A stretch of 30,237 nucleotides of DNA from CAZQSL01 sp964595945. GTDB taxonomy: Bacteria; UBP15; UBA6099; JAJRTR01. Shown one piece after another: positions 1 through 8,096 of the stretch. Under the pieces are notes generated by a model. It ran no database searches. It was given only the letters and a program-made list of their open reading frames with translations, and was not told the DNA's origin. The stretch lies in contig CAZQSL010000034.1 in NCBI GenBank assembly GCA_964595945.1, positions 1 through 30,237 on the forward strand. Direction: 5' to 3'. A program made the translations under genes and the position numbers. Each line of letters opens with the position of its first letter. Positions within the stretch are counted from its first letter, which is position 1.

Positions 1-60
1 TTTTTTTTTGTGTGGTGGTGCTGCTCCCCTCACTCTTCACCACCCCCCCCCCCCCCCCTC
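1..60. other. Low-complexity contig-edge sequence
   Basis: The first 60 bases are homopolymer-rich: a run of nine T at the very start and a run of about 16 C near 43-58, with GT- and CT-rich sequence between. No gene, hairpin or promoter is visible. Similar tracts flank the N-gap at 21582. The likeliest explanation is a contig edge or a badly resolved homopolymer rather than a biological element. Confidence 0.5.
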
Positions 61-88
61 ATTTTCTGTAAACGGTTAACGGGAATTC

Positions 89-2374
89 CTATTTGTTTCT
101 GGCGGTGACGGGCGTGATGATGATGACGAGTGACTGCAGGGGCTGGAGTGTGAATGTGAGATCGCCGCTGATGATTGTCGCGCCGTCGACTGTGGGAGCT
201 GCGGATTTGAAGCGCGCGCGTGTGAGGCCCATTTCGGCGTATGTGTCGAATGCGATGTCGAAGCGGTATTTTCCGGCAGGCAGGATTTTGAGGTAGTCGA
301 GTTTGTATGATGCGGCGTGGGGGCAGAGGGGATCGAGGTTGGAGAGGAATAGCAGGGTGGAGTGGTCGTTGTCGGTGTAGCGTGTGAGGGCGAAGACGCG
401 GTCGGCGTGTTCGGGTGCGAGGTTTTCGCGGTGGTAGTAGACGTGGCCGCATGAGATGTATTTTGAGAGGGTGTTTTTGCAGGTGTGAAGGGCGCCGTAG
501 GCTTTGTGGAGAGTGGCGTTGATGCCTGAGTCGCGGAGGGTGAAATCGAGGGTGGTGGAGTTTTCGAAATCGGTGCGTGTGGTTTCGGCGAAGTCGGTGC
601 CGTTTTCGATGGCGGGCGCGAAGTTGACGCGGTCGGCGGAGCCCGAGAAGGTGTTGATGAGTGTGCACTGGATGTTTTTGAGTGCGGTCATGAGCGGGAC
701 GGGGCTGGCGGCGGCTTTGGGACCGGCGATTATTTTCCATCTGTCGATTGCGTCGGTGAAGCAGGCGAGGATGGTGGTAAAATGGTCGCGCCAGTGGGCG
801 GTGGCGCGTTTGCTGTCGTGGTTTTCGAAGTAGGCGATGGCGATGGTGTTGTGGGGGAATGTGTGGTGGTAGGACTCGAAGAGGTCGAAGTAGGGGGTAG
901 CGTATTCGATGTTGACGTGATGGTCGACGAGGAGGGAATAGATCATGTCGGTGGGGACGTTTATTGCTTCGTCGAATGAGCAGAGGGTTTCGCCGAGGAC
1001 GATGGCGTCGGGTTTGATTTCGTCGATGCGGTTTTTGATTTGTTTGAGAAATCCGGTGTCGACGGTTTGCGATGCGTCGATGCGGACGCCGTCGAGGCCG
1101 CAGGTTTTGATCCAGTAGGGGGCGACGCCCGAGAGGTAGTTCTGGAGTGGTTTGTTGAAGGTAAGGTCGAAGAGCGCGACATCGGAGTAGTCGAGCCATG
1201 CGATGGAGTGTTTTTTTGGGGCGCCGTTTTCGTCGAGTGCGTACCAGTCGCGGTGTTCGAGTATGAGATGGGAGTCGCGTGAGGTTTGCATGAGGACGAG
1301 GTCGAAGATGACTTTTTTGCCGAGGGCGTGTGCGGCGCGAGTGAGCTGGCGGAGTTCGGCGCGGCCGATGAGCTGGGTAGCGGTGTCTTCGCCGAGGAAT
1401 TCGACGACTTCGCGGTTGGAGTCGAAGCGGTTGAATTCGGAGATGCGCGAGAGTGATGCGGCTTTGCGGCCGGGGATGAGATCGCGGAGGTCGTATTGTT
1501 CGATGAGGCCCTGTTCGACAAGTGAGAGGATGTCGGCTTCGGCGGGTGGTGTGCATATTGCGGGGTCGATGCGGAAAAAATCCTTGCTTGCGTAGATGCT
1601 GCCGAGGTCGCCTTTGCGGACATCGGCGCCGGTGAGGATGTCGGTGGTGCCGGGCTCGAAGATGGGGAGCAGGTAGAGGATGTCGACCGGTATGTTTGCG
1701 ATGTCGCGTGTGATGTTGGCGATGCGACCCGAGGTGAAGACGTCGTCTCGTCTGGATGCGCCGTATTTGCGGACGCAGATTTCCATGGTGGACGGGCAGG
1801 CGCGGAGGTGGGCGGGGACGACGACGATGAGGCCGTCGCGGTTGTAGGAGATGTCGTTGATGGAAATCCATTCTTTGGCGGGATGGTTTGGTTTGTGGTG
1901 GTCGGCGGAAAACATGGCCGTATAGGAGAAGACGCCGGGTTTTTCGATGGTGATGGGGTCGGAGATGTAGAGTGCGTTGTTGCCGACACGGACGGGGATG
2001 CCGTCGGCGTCTGTGTGAAGCGACATCGGGATGTATGTGCCGTAGTCGGGGTGGTAGATGCCTTTCTGATCGGTGAATCCGTACATGTTGGCGTCGGTCC
2101 AGATCATGACGTCGAGGTCGGACGGCGAAAGTGACATGACGTCGGTGATGCCGCTGATGTAGATTTCGGCAGTGACGCGCACGGTGATGGGGGTGGGGGC
2201 CTCGGTGTCGAAGAAAACGCGGGCGATGGCGCCGGAGTGGGATTCGTCCTCGACCCAGAGTTTGAGATTGCCGGCCCATATCCGGGAATTGTCGTATGAG
2301 CGGACGCCGTAGCTGAGATGGAGGATTTCATGTATGCGCGCTCTGATGTGGCCGTTGCTGTATGTCGTTGTCAT
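89..2374 (-). CDS. GH13 (alpha-amylase) family protein
   Basis: A 761-residue predicted cytoplasmic glycoside hydrolase/transglycosidase of the alpha-amylase clan. No signal peptide or membrane segment is visible. The N-terminal third looks like beta-sandwich modules. The TIM barrel carries the GH13 signatures: DGVRID with the nucleophile Asp near residue 433, LGET with the acid/base Glu near 462, and ENHD with the stabilising Asp near 520. Region I reads DLVLMQTS, lacking the usual Asn-His; GlgE-type maltosyltransferases also diverge there. The C-terminus ends in a beta-rich domain typical of GH13. I chose the ATG at 2374 rather than the one seven codons upstream because AGAGGTGA lies at good Shine-Dalgarno spacing before it. 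It probably acts on alpha-glucans such as storage glycogen or maltodextrin, but the specific reaction cannot be assigned. It is divergent from the DUF2851 gene. The coding strand is strikingly G-poor. Confidence 0.85.
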   Translation of the reverse strand: MTTTYSNGHIRARIHEILHLSYGVRSYDNSRIWAGNLKLWVEDESHSGAIARVFFDTEAPTPITVRVTAEIYISGITDVMSLSPSDLDVMIWTDANMYGFTDQKGIYHPDYGTYIPMSLHTDADGIPVRVGNNALYISDPITIEKPGVFSYTAMFSADHHKPNHPAKEWISINDISYNRDGLIVVVPAHLRACPSTMEICVRKYGASRRDDVFTSGRIANITRDIANIPVDILYLLPIFEPGTTDILTGADVRKGDLGSIYASKDFFRIDPAICTPPAEADILSLVEQGLIEQYDLRDLIPGRKAASLSRISEFNRFDSNREVVEFLGEDTATQLIGRAELRQLTRAAHALGKKVIFDLVLMQTSRDSHLILEHRDWYALDENGAPKKHSIAWLDYSDVALFDLTFNKPLQNYLSGVAPYWIKTCGLDGVRIDASQTVDTGFLKQIKNRIDEIKPDAIVLGETLCSFDEAINVPTDMIYSLLVDHHVNIEYATPYFDLFESYHHTFPHNTIAIAYFENHDSKRATAHWRDHFTTILACFTDAIDRWKIIAGPKAAASPVPLMTALKNIQCTLINTFSGSADRVNFAPAIENGTDFAETTRTDFENSTTLDFTLRDSGINATLHKAYGALHTCKNTLSKYISCGHVYYHRENLAPEHADRVFALTRYTDNDHSTLLFLSNLDPLCPHAASYKLDYLKILPAGKYRFDIAFDTYAEMGLTRARFKSAAPTVDGATIISGDLTFTLQPLQSLVIIITPVTARNK

Positions 2375-2455
2375 CGTGGCAGTCACCTCTGACATGGTTT
2401 GGTGTTGACGATTGGCAAATCCGGTTTGAGGCCGGTTTTTTGTCGCCGCAGAAAG

Positions 2456-2475
2456 TGTTATGATTAAGTTTAATC
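2456..2475 (+). promoter_or_regulatory. Extended -10 promoter overlapping a GATTAA/TTAATC palindrome
   Basis: In the divergent GH13/DUF2851 interval, TGTTATGAT (2456-2464) matches an extended -10 element (TG-N-TATAAT with one mismatch in the hexamer). It overlaps the inverted repeat GATTAA-GT-TTAATC (2462-2475). A start site near 2471 would fall inside the palindrome, a common operator position. No regulator gene lies nearby, no good -35 is present, and the assignment is tentative. Confidence 0.3.
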
Positions 2476-2489
2476 GAATGAAGTGACTT

Positions 2490-4022
2490 GTGAAACAGGG
2501 GCGTGAAGTTTTGGCATTTTTCGACAGTGGCTACATAGACATGAAGTGCCGCGCGATGCGGCTTGGCGAGAAGGCGGGGCGCGGATATGTGACCGAAAAG
2601 ATGGTCACCGTGCCGGAGCGGCTCGTCAAGTGTATATGGTACGACATGCTGTTTGACGCGGCGAGTCTGCGCACGGTAGACGGCCGGGGCGTGCGAGTGG
2701 TTTCACCGGGTGAGTGGAATGTGGGCGCGGGGCCTGATTTCCGTGGTGCGCGGCTGCATGTCGATGGTGGCTGCGAGGTGACGGGCGATGTGGAAATCCA
2801 TGTGCGCGCGGGCGACTGGTATCGCCACGGCCACGCGGGCAATGGCGAATATGGCAGTGTGGCGCTGCATGTCGTGATGTGGAACGACACGGGCGAGGAC
2901 TTCGTGAAAGGTCCGCTCGGGCTGATCCCGCAGCTTGCGCTCGCCGGCTGCATGGCCGAGGAACTTCCCGTTTACGAGGCGCGCATCGCGATGGAATCGT
3001 ACCCGTACAATTCGCAGCGGATGGCCGGGCATTGCAGCGCGGTAGCGGCCATAAATACGGCCCACGCGCAGCTCGTCGTCGAAATGGCCGCCCGCCAGCG
3101 GCTGTTTGCCAAGACGGCCCGCTTTCGCCGCACGCTCACACGGCAGCGCATGAGCGACGTGCTCTATGCCGCGCTGATGGACTCGATGGGCTATGGCCGC
3201 AACAGAAAACAGTTCCGCCGGCTCGCCGCGGCAGTGCCCCTGCGTGCGCTCATCAAATGGACTGCCGGACTGCCGGAACCCGAGCGCGTGACGGCCATCG
3301 AATCGACTCTGCTCGGCATGGCGGGATTTCTGCCGCCGCGATGGGAATGCGAAGATGAGGAAACCGCTGAATTCACCCAGTCGGCAATGTGGCACTGGGA
3401 CAAGGCACAAAAGGTGTTGCGCGGCAGCGGCCAGAAAAAAGAAGACTGGCGGCTCTCGGCCGTGCGCCCCGCCAATCATCCCATGCGCCGCATCGCGGGC
3501 ATATCCCGCCTCATCGCTCGCAACGGCGACGGCATCGAACTCGTCATGAAAGACCTCGCCGCGCGCCTGCGCCAGCCCAATTCCGAAAAACAACTGAAAA
3601 AAATCCTTCGCGAAACAGTCGCGCGATTTACCTGCGACGCCGACGGCTACTGGGCGACACGCATGCTGCCCGGCACCACTCTCAATGCCGCAACACCAGC
3701 TCTCATCGGCAAATCGCTCGCAATGGCGATCGTGCTCAACATCGTCATGCCCATGCTCATGATCGTCGCGCAGGAAGACACCGACCTGCCGCTTCGCGAC
3801 GGACTCCTCACGCTCTATTCAGTGTTCCCCGGTATCGGAGAAAACGCGATTTCGCACGTCATGAGCCACCGGCTCTGGCACGGCACGCCCATCGCGGGCA
3901 GGCCGCCTTCGCGCGAAATGGAGCGGCAGGGCCTCATGCAGATTTTTTTCGACTTCTGCGACGGCAACATCAAAAACTGCGCATCGTGCGGGCTGCCGGC
4001 GATGCTTAAAAGCGAAGAGTGA
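2490..4022 (+). CDS. DUF2851 family protein
   Basis: A protein of up to 510 residues matching DUF2851, a family of unknown function. Family-like landmarks, numbered from the first start, are the N-terminal VKCIWYDMLF segment (47-55), NVGAGPDF (77-84), GDVEIH (99-104) and LHVVMW (126-131). A cysteine cluster lies close to the C-terminus (FCDGNIKNCASCGLP). It has no signal peptide and is likely soluble. The start is uncertain: GTG at 2490, ATG at 2541, ATG at 2556 and ATG at 2601 are all in frame and none has a convincing ribosome binding site. The ATG at 2601 would give the N-terminus most like other family members. Codons are G-ending in the first half and C-ending in the second, unlike the divergent GH13 gene. 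I cannot infer a function beyond the conserved His/Asp residues. Confidence 0.8.
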   Translation: MKQGREVLAFFDSGYIDMKCRAMRLGEKAGRGYVTEKMVTVPERLVKCIWYDMLFDAASLRTVDGRGVRVVSPGEWNVGAGPDFRGARLHVDGGCEVTGDVEIHVRAGDWYRHGHAGNGEYGSVALHVVMWNDTGEDFVKGPLGLIPQLALAGCMAEELPVYEARIAMESYPYNSQRMAGHCSAVAAINTAHAQLVVEMAARQRLFAKTARFRRTLTRQRMSDVLYAALMDSMGYGRNRKQFRRLAAAVPLRALIKWTAGLPEPERVTAIESTLLGMAGFLPPRWECEDEETAEFTQSAMWHWDKAQKVLRGSGQKKEDWRLSAVRPANHPMRRIAGISRLIARNGDGIELVMKDLAARLRQPNSEKQLKKILRETVARFTCDADGYWATRMLPGTTLNAATPALIGKSLAMAIVLNIVMPMLMIVAQEDTDLPLRDGLLTLYSVFPGIGENAISHVMSHRLWHGTPIAGRPPSREMERQGLMQIFFDFCDGNIKNCASCGLPAMLKSEE

Positions 4023-4125
4023 ACGAGGGCACAGTGCCGCACGCTGCCTTTTTTGCGAAAACAGATTACCCGGCGGATGATTTTAAGTACATTATGAAAA
4101 GACCAGCAGAAAACGGAGCGCAAAC

Positions 4126-4962
4126 ATGGCAACGAAAAAACGACTCGACATACTGCTCGCCGAGCGAGGCCTCGCCCCCTCGCGCGAAAAGGCTCGCGCG
4201 ATGATTATGGCTGGCCATGTACTTGTCAACAATGCGCCTTGCGACAAGGCCGGCACTTCGTTTGCGGAAGATGTTGAAATCGTGATGCGGGGCGCGCCAT
4301 CGCGTTATGTGAGCCGCGGCGGCGAAAAACTGCACGGGGCGGTTGAGGCGTTCGCGCTCGACCTCACGGGACTGCGGTGCCTCGATGCGGGCGCGTCGAC
4401 GGGCGGATTTACCGATTGCATGCTCCAGCACGGCGCCGCCTCGGTCGTGGCGGTCGATGTCGGCCACGGGCAGCTCGACGTGCGGCTGCAGAACGATCCG
4501 CGCGTGACGATGCGCGACAAAACCAACGCGCGATACCTCACGCCCGGCGATTTCCCGGAACCATTCGATTTCATCACCTGCGATCTGTCGTTTATTTCAC
4601 TCACGAAAGTGCTGCCGGCACTCGCCGCGCTCCTTGCGGCTGATGGCCGGATAGTGGCGCTCATCAAACCGCAGTTCGAGGCAGGACGCGAAAATATCGG
4701 CAAGGGCGGGGTAGTGAAAAATCCTGATGTCCACGTGGCTGTAATCAACTCGGTAATCACTTCGGCCGCCACGCTCGGACTACACGCGCATGGCATCACT
4801 CATTCGCCTATCACGGGGCCCAAGGGCAATATCGAATACCTCATGCTCATGTCGAAAGTCCCGTCAAAAACAACGCTTTTACCCGATGAAACCGTAGGGG
4901 AAGCATTTTCAGATTTTGGGAGAGATGACAGCAAAGCGCAGCATCGAACCTCAACGGCATGA
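4126..4962 (+). CDS. tlyA: TlyA family rRNA 2'-O-methyltransferase
   Basis: A 278-residue protein of the expected family length. An N-terminal S4 RNA-binding domain (about 1-60, KKRLDILLAERGLAPSREKA) is followed by the VSRGGEKL linker (62-69) and an FtsJ/RrmJ-type Rossmann methyltransferase domain. The SAM-binding motif is LDAGASTGGFT (86-96) with DVGHGQLD at 111-118. Candidate catalytic residues of the K-D-K-E type are Lys68, Asp153 (CDLSFISL) and Lys181 (LIKPQFE). TlyA enzymes methylate ribose 2'-OH groups in 16S and 23S rRNA and affect capreomycin susceptibility. The start is supported by a GGAG Shine-Dalgarno 8-9 bases upstream. The gene is preceded by a 103-bp interval and followed 71 bp later by the PIG-L gene on the same strand. 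Confidence 0.93.
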   Translation: MATKKRLDILLAERGLAPSREKARAMIMAGHVLVNNAPCDKAGTSFAEDVEIVMRGAPSRYVSRGGEKLHGAVEAFALDLTGLRCLDAGASTGGFTDCMLQHGAASVVAVDVGHGQLDVRLQNDPRVTMRDKTNARYLTPGDFPEPFDFITCDLSFISLTKVLPALAALLAADGRIVALIKPQFEAGRENIGKGGVVKNPDVHVAVINSVITSAATLGLHAHGITHSPITGPKGNIEYLMLMSKVPSKTTLLPDETVGEAFSDFGRDDSKAQHRTSTA

Positions 4963-5033
4963 TACTGTTACCCGTATTCCATTGCAGAATTCGGGCTAAA
5001 TCCACCCGGCAACACCAGACAGGGGGCAAACAA

Positions 5034-5795
5034 ATGGGACTGATCTTCAACCACAAAAAATACTCGGGGAAAACCATCCTCGTCGTCCAGGCTCACCCTG
5101 ACGATGCCGACTACTACTGCGGAGCGCTGATGAGCCGCCTCGCCGGCAACGGCGCACACATCATCTATGTCATCTGCACCAAAGGCGAAAAAGGCACGCT
5201 CAACCCCCAACTCACCACCGCAGAACTTACTGTCATCCGGCGGACCGAACAAAAACGCGCCAACGAAATACTCGGCGTCGCCGACACCATCTTCTTCGAC
5301 CACTCCGATGGAGAACTCGCTCCCACCGTGCAGCTTCAGGGCGAAATCACCCGGATAATCCGCAAACACCGGCCAGCGCTACTGCTCACCTTCGACCCCT
5401 CCATGCCTGACTACTCACACCATCCCGACCACCATGCCGCCGCCATCGCCACCCTGCGCGCCAACTCATTCGCAATGCTCCCACATTATTTCCCGCAACA
5501 TCTCGCCGAAGGCCTTCAGCCATACCAGGTCAGCGATATGCTTCTCTTTGACGCGCCCCGCAGCCGGGCCAATACATTCATCCCGGTCGGGTCTCATTTC
5601 CGCCGCAAATACGACGCGTTTTTCGCCCACGAAAGCCAGATACTTCACATGCTCGACGACAAACAGCGCAAGCTTGTCGAAACCATCAATAAAATACCCT
5701 TCGATCCTGCCATTCAGGCCGTTGCCGGCTTATTCGCGCCTGAATTCGTCATCGAGCCTTACCGCACCACTACTCTGCGGGATCTGCTGAAATAA
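5034..5795 (+). CDS. PIG-L family deacetylase (LmbE-like)
   Basis: A 253-residue zinc-dependent N-deacetylase of the PIG-L/LmbE superfamily. Visible metal and catalytic motifs are AHPDD (20-24, with His21 and Asp24 as ligands) and HHPDHHAA (129-136, with the third His ligand). Family members remove N-acetyl groups from GlcNAc conjugates, as in bacillithiol (BshB), mycothiol (MshB) or antibiotic biosynthesis. The substrate here cannot be told. The ATG at 5034 is chosen over one 25 codons upstream because AGGGGG sits about seven bases before it and the family begins close to this point. It is probably co-oriented with tlyA in one transcription unit. Two repeat elements follow before the convergent histidine kinase gene. 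Confidence 0.9.
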   Translation: MGLIFNHKKYSGKTILVVQAHPDDADYYCGALMSRLAGNGAHIIYVICTKGEKGTLNPQLTTAELTVIRRTEQKRANEILGVADTIFFDHSDGELAPTVQLQGEITRIIRKHRPALLLTFDPSMPDYSHHPDHHAAAIATLRANSFAMLPHYFPQHLAEGLQPYQVSDMLLFDAPRSRANTFIPVGSHFRRKYDAFFAHESQILHMLDDKQRKLVETINKIPFDPAIQAVAGLFAPEFVIEPYRTTTLRDLLK

Positions 5796-5805
5796 CTTTC
5801 CGGGT

Positions 5806-5875
5806 AACCGTTCACGGAATACTCGCGGAGAACCTTTTTTGCACAAAAGTGGTCTCCATACTCTTGTCGTGAACG
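5806..5875. repeat. Nested inverted repeat; first 38 bp identical to 30121-30158
   Basis: Positions 5806-5843 are identical to 30121-30158. The inner arms are GGAGAACCTTTTTT (5827-5840) and a decayed AAAAGTGGTCTCC (5845-5857). An outer perfect 8-bp inverted repeat, CGTTCACG (5809-5816) and CGTGAACG (5868-5875), encloses them. It lies between the convergent PIG-L and histidine kinase genes. The T-run is inside a stem arm and no U-tract follows, so it is not a textbook intrinsic terminator, although a terminator-like role in this convergent interval remains possible. Confidence 0.75.
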
Positions 5876-5879
5876 CTTA

Positions 5880-6032
5880 GGGTTTGGAAGAAAATAAACA
5901 TAGCAAGATTGCGCCGGATTTTTGGCCGTAATCAAGGCGCTTGCGAAGGAGCATACCTAAAGGTATGTAACTGAGCAGGCAACACGGAAGACGGAAAAAT
6001 AAGACAAGCAAGATGCTAAGGTTATTTTGTGA
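5880..6032. repeat. Imperfect palindromic intergenic element with CATACCT hairpin core
   Basis: About 150 bp with weak dyad symmetry around a perfect 7-bp hairpin, CATACCT-AA-AGGTATG (5952-5967). CAAGGCGC (5933-5940) and GGCAACAC (5978-5985) flank the core. AGCAAGATTGC on the left partly mirrors GCAAGATGC on the right. It holds no credible reading frame. The same two flanking 8-mers surround a different small hairpin at 13113-13183, which suggests a dispersed family. It could be a miniature element or a structured RNA. Confidence 0.5.
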
Positions 6033-6067
6033 CAAGCCCTTACCACTTTTCGGTTTGCAATCCGGGG

Positions 6068-8065
6068 TCAGGAGTTGGGGATAACGAAGGTGAAGGTGGT
6101 ACCTTCGCCTCTGGCGCTTTTGGCTTTGATGGAGCCGCCGTGGAGTTCGATGATGTCGCGTACGATGGCGAGGCCGAGGCCTGTGCCGCCGTATTCGCGG
6201 CCGTCGTGGTTGTCGATCTGGTAGAATCGTTCGAAGATTTTGTCGAGTTCTTCGGGGGCGATGCCGATGCCGGTGTCGGAGACGGAGATGCCGATGGCGT
6301 CGTTGCGGCGTGCGGCTCGTATGGTGATTTTGCCGCCTGGGGGTGTGAATTTGATGGCGTTGCCGACGAGGTTGAAGAGGACCTGATTGATGCGGTCGCG
6401 GTCGGCGTAGACGCGTGGGAAATCGTCGGGGGTTTCGATGGTGAGGGCGAGGGAGGATTCGAGGAGTTTTTCGCGGAAGACTTCTTCGAGGCTGCGGAGT
6501 TCTTTGGAGAGGTCGTAGTTTTTCTTGCGGATTTCGAGGCGGCCGGCGTCGATGCGGGAGACGTTGAGGAGGTCGCTGATGAGCGCCTGGAGGTCTTTGC
6601 CGCGGCGTAGGACGACTTCGAGGCTGTCGCGCTGTTCTTCGGTGAGGGGGCCGAAGACTCCTTCGAGGAGAATGGTGATGTAGCCGATGATGGATGTGAG
6701 GGGGGTGCGGAGTTCGTGTGAGACGGTAGAGATGAAAGTGTCTTTGACGGTGTTGGCTTTTTGGAGGTCGATGTTGCTGTCGAGGAGTTGCTGGTTGACT
6801 TTTTCGAGTTCGCGTGAGTACATTTCGAGGCTTGAGTGAGCGGATTTGAGGCGTGTGGAGTATTCTTCGACCTGTTGTTTGGAGATGCGCATTTCTTCGA
6901 GGTAGCGGTGGAGTTTGACGCTCATGTCGTTGAAGGAGCCGGCGAGTTGGGAGAATTCGTCGTTGGTGCGCATGTCGATGTGGTAGAGGAGGTTGCCGCG
7001 TCCGATTTCTTCGGCGCCGCGGCGGAGTTTGAGTATGGGGTCGAGGATGCGGCGGGTGAGGAGGTATCCGAGGATGCTGGCGATGATGATGCCGAGTGCG
7101 AAGAAGGGGAGTATCTGGAGCATGGCGATCTTGCGGAATCGGGAGATGGAGGCCGTGGAGGCGCGGAGTTCGAAGAGTGCGACGTTTTGGCCGATGAAGT
7201 TCTGGAGTCCGAAGTAGCCTGCGATTTCGTTTCGGTTGCGGTATTCGGCGATGTGGTCGGGGAGGATTCTTGATTCGATGTCGTTGTAGTTTTTTGGAGG
7301 GAGAGGGGTGCGCCAGTAGCGGTCGGAGGTGGTGAGGAGGTGGCCGCCTGGGGTGTAGACGGAAGAGAGGGCGCGGGTTTTGGACTGGATGTCCTTGATG
7401 AGGGAGAGGTCGTCGTTGAGGAGGTATGCGAGGATGATGGTGCCGACGACTTTGCGTGAGCCGGGTTGGGGGCGGAAGGTGACGGATTGGTCGGAGGGTT
7501 CGATGAGGTAGACGGGGATGGCGGTGATGATGGCGATGCCCTTGTGGGGGCGGGAGTTGGTGTAGGGAGGCGAGAGAAGTCCGTTTTTGAGCATGTCGTC
7601 GGTGGTGAGGAGTTCGAAGGAAGCGTTTTCGTGGCCGTTGAGGGCGGCGGCGGTGTAGGGTTTTGTGCTGATGTCGTCGCCGGTGGAGTAGATGTCTCTG
7701 GAGCGGAAGAGGACGATGCCGTTGGCGTCGGTGATGGTGAGGAAGGTGAGTTCGGAGTCGTTCATGGTGTGGAGGTAGTTGGTCATGCGGCTGCGGATGG
7801 ATTCGCCGAGGCGGTTGGCGACCATGGTGCTGAAGAAGAAGTCGCGGGAGATGGTGCGGCCGGAGCGGAGTAGGTTTTGTTTTTTCATGTTGAAGAGGAG
7901 GTTGGCGATTTCGAGGTCGGATTCCATTTTGAGGCGAGCTTCGCGGTAGATGCGCTGGGAGAGGTATTTGAGGGAGTACCAGGCAGGTATGGACATTGCC
8001 GTGATGACGACGAGGATGAATGAGAGGACCATTCGCGTGCCGATTTTGCTGCGTCCGGCGAACAT
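6068..8065 (-). CDS. Membrane-bound sensor histidine kinase
   Basis: A 665-residue class I sensor kinase. Order of parts: transmembrane helix about 12-30; a large extracytoplasmic sensor region about 33-312, of Cache/PAS-like size; a second helix 315-336; HAMP 337-390; a coiled coil 390-440; a HisKA dimerisation domain with VSHELRTPL and phospho-acceptor His450; and HATPase_c with the N-box NLVGNAIKF (565-573), DTGIGI (597-602) and GGTGLGL (626-632). No receiver domain is fused and no response regulator gene lies next to it, so its partner is elsewhere. The open frame extends 171 codons upstream into holA. The ATG at 8065 is preferred because the first helix then starts at the usual position. 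Its Shine-Dalgarno (AGGGAG) is rather far. It is 31 bp downstream of holA, so probably cotranscribed. Confidence 0.92.
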   Translation of the reverse strand: MFAGRSKIGTRMVLSFILVVITAMSIPAWYSLKYLSQRIYREARLKMESDLEIANLLFNMKKQNLLRSGRTISRDFFFSTMVANRLGESIRSRMTNYLHTMNDSELTFLTITDANGIVLFRSRDIYSTGDDISTKPYTAAALNGHENASFELLTTDDMLKNGLLSPPYTNSRPHKGIAIITAIPVYLIEPSDQSVTFRPQPGSRKVVGTIILAYLLNDDLSLIKDIQSKTRALSSVYTPGGHLLTTSDRYWRTPLPPKNYNDIESRILPDHIAEYRNRNEIAGYFGLQNFIGQNVALFELRASTASISRFRKIAMLQILPFFALGIIIASILGYLLTRRILDPILKLRRGAEEIGRGNLLYHIDMRTNDEFSQLAGSFNDMSVKLHRYLEEMRISKQQVEEYSTRLKSAHSSLEMYSRELEKVNQQLLDSNIDLQKANTVKDTFISTVSHELRTPLTSIIGYITILLEGVFGPLTEEQRDSLEVVLRRGKDLQALISDLLNVSRIDAGRLEIRKKNYDLSKELRSLEEVFREKLLESSLALTIETPDDFPRVYADRDRINQVLFNLVGNAIKFTPPGGKITIRAARRNDAIGISVSDTGIGIAPEELDKIFERFYQIDNHDGREYGGTGLGLAIVRDIIELHGGSIKAKSARGEGTTFTFVIPNS

Positions 8066-8096
8066 GGTGTCGTGTGTGCTCCCTGTGTTGGTTAGG

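Noticed and set aside
30..2279. A 749-codon minus-strand open frame rich in Arg, His and Pro
   Set aside because: It is a shadow of the GH13 gene. The G-poor, C-rich coding bias removes stop codons in another frame, and the product is low-complexity with no domain.
2420..2441. CCGG...CCGG followed by T6, resembling an intrinsic terminator
   Set aside because: The stem is only four pairs with a mismatch next to it, and it sits between divergent genes where no transcript on that strand needs to end.
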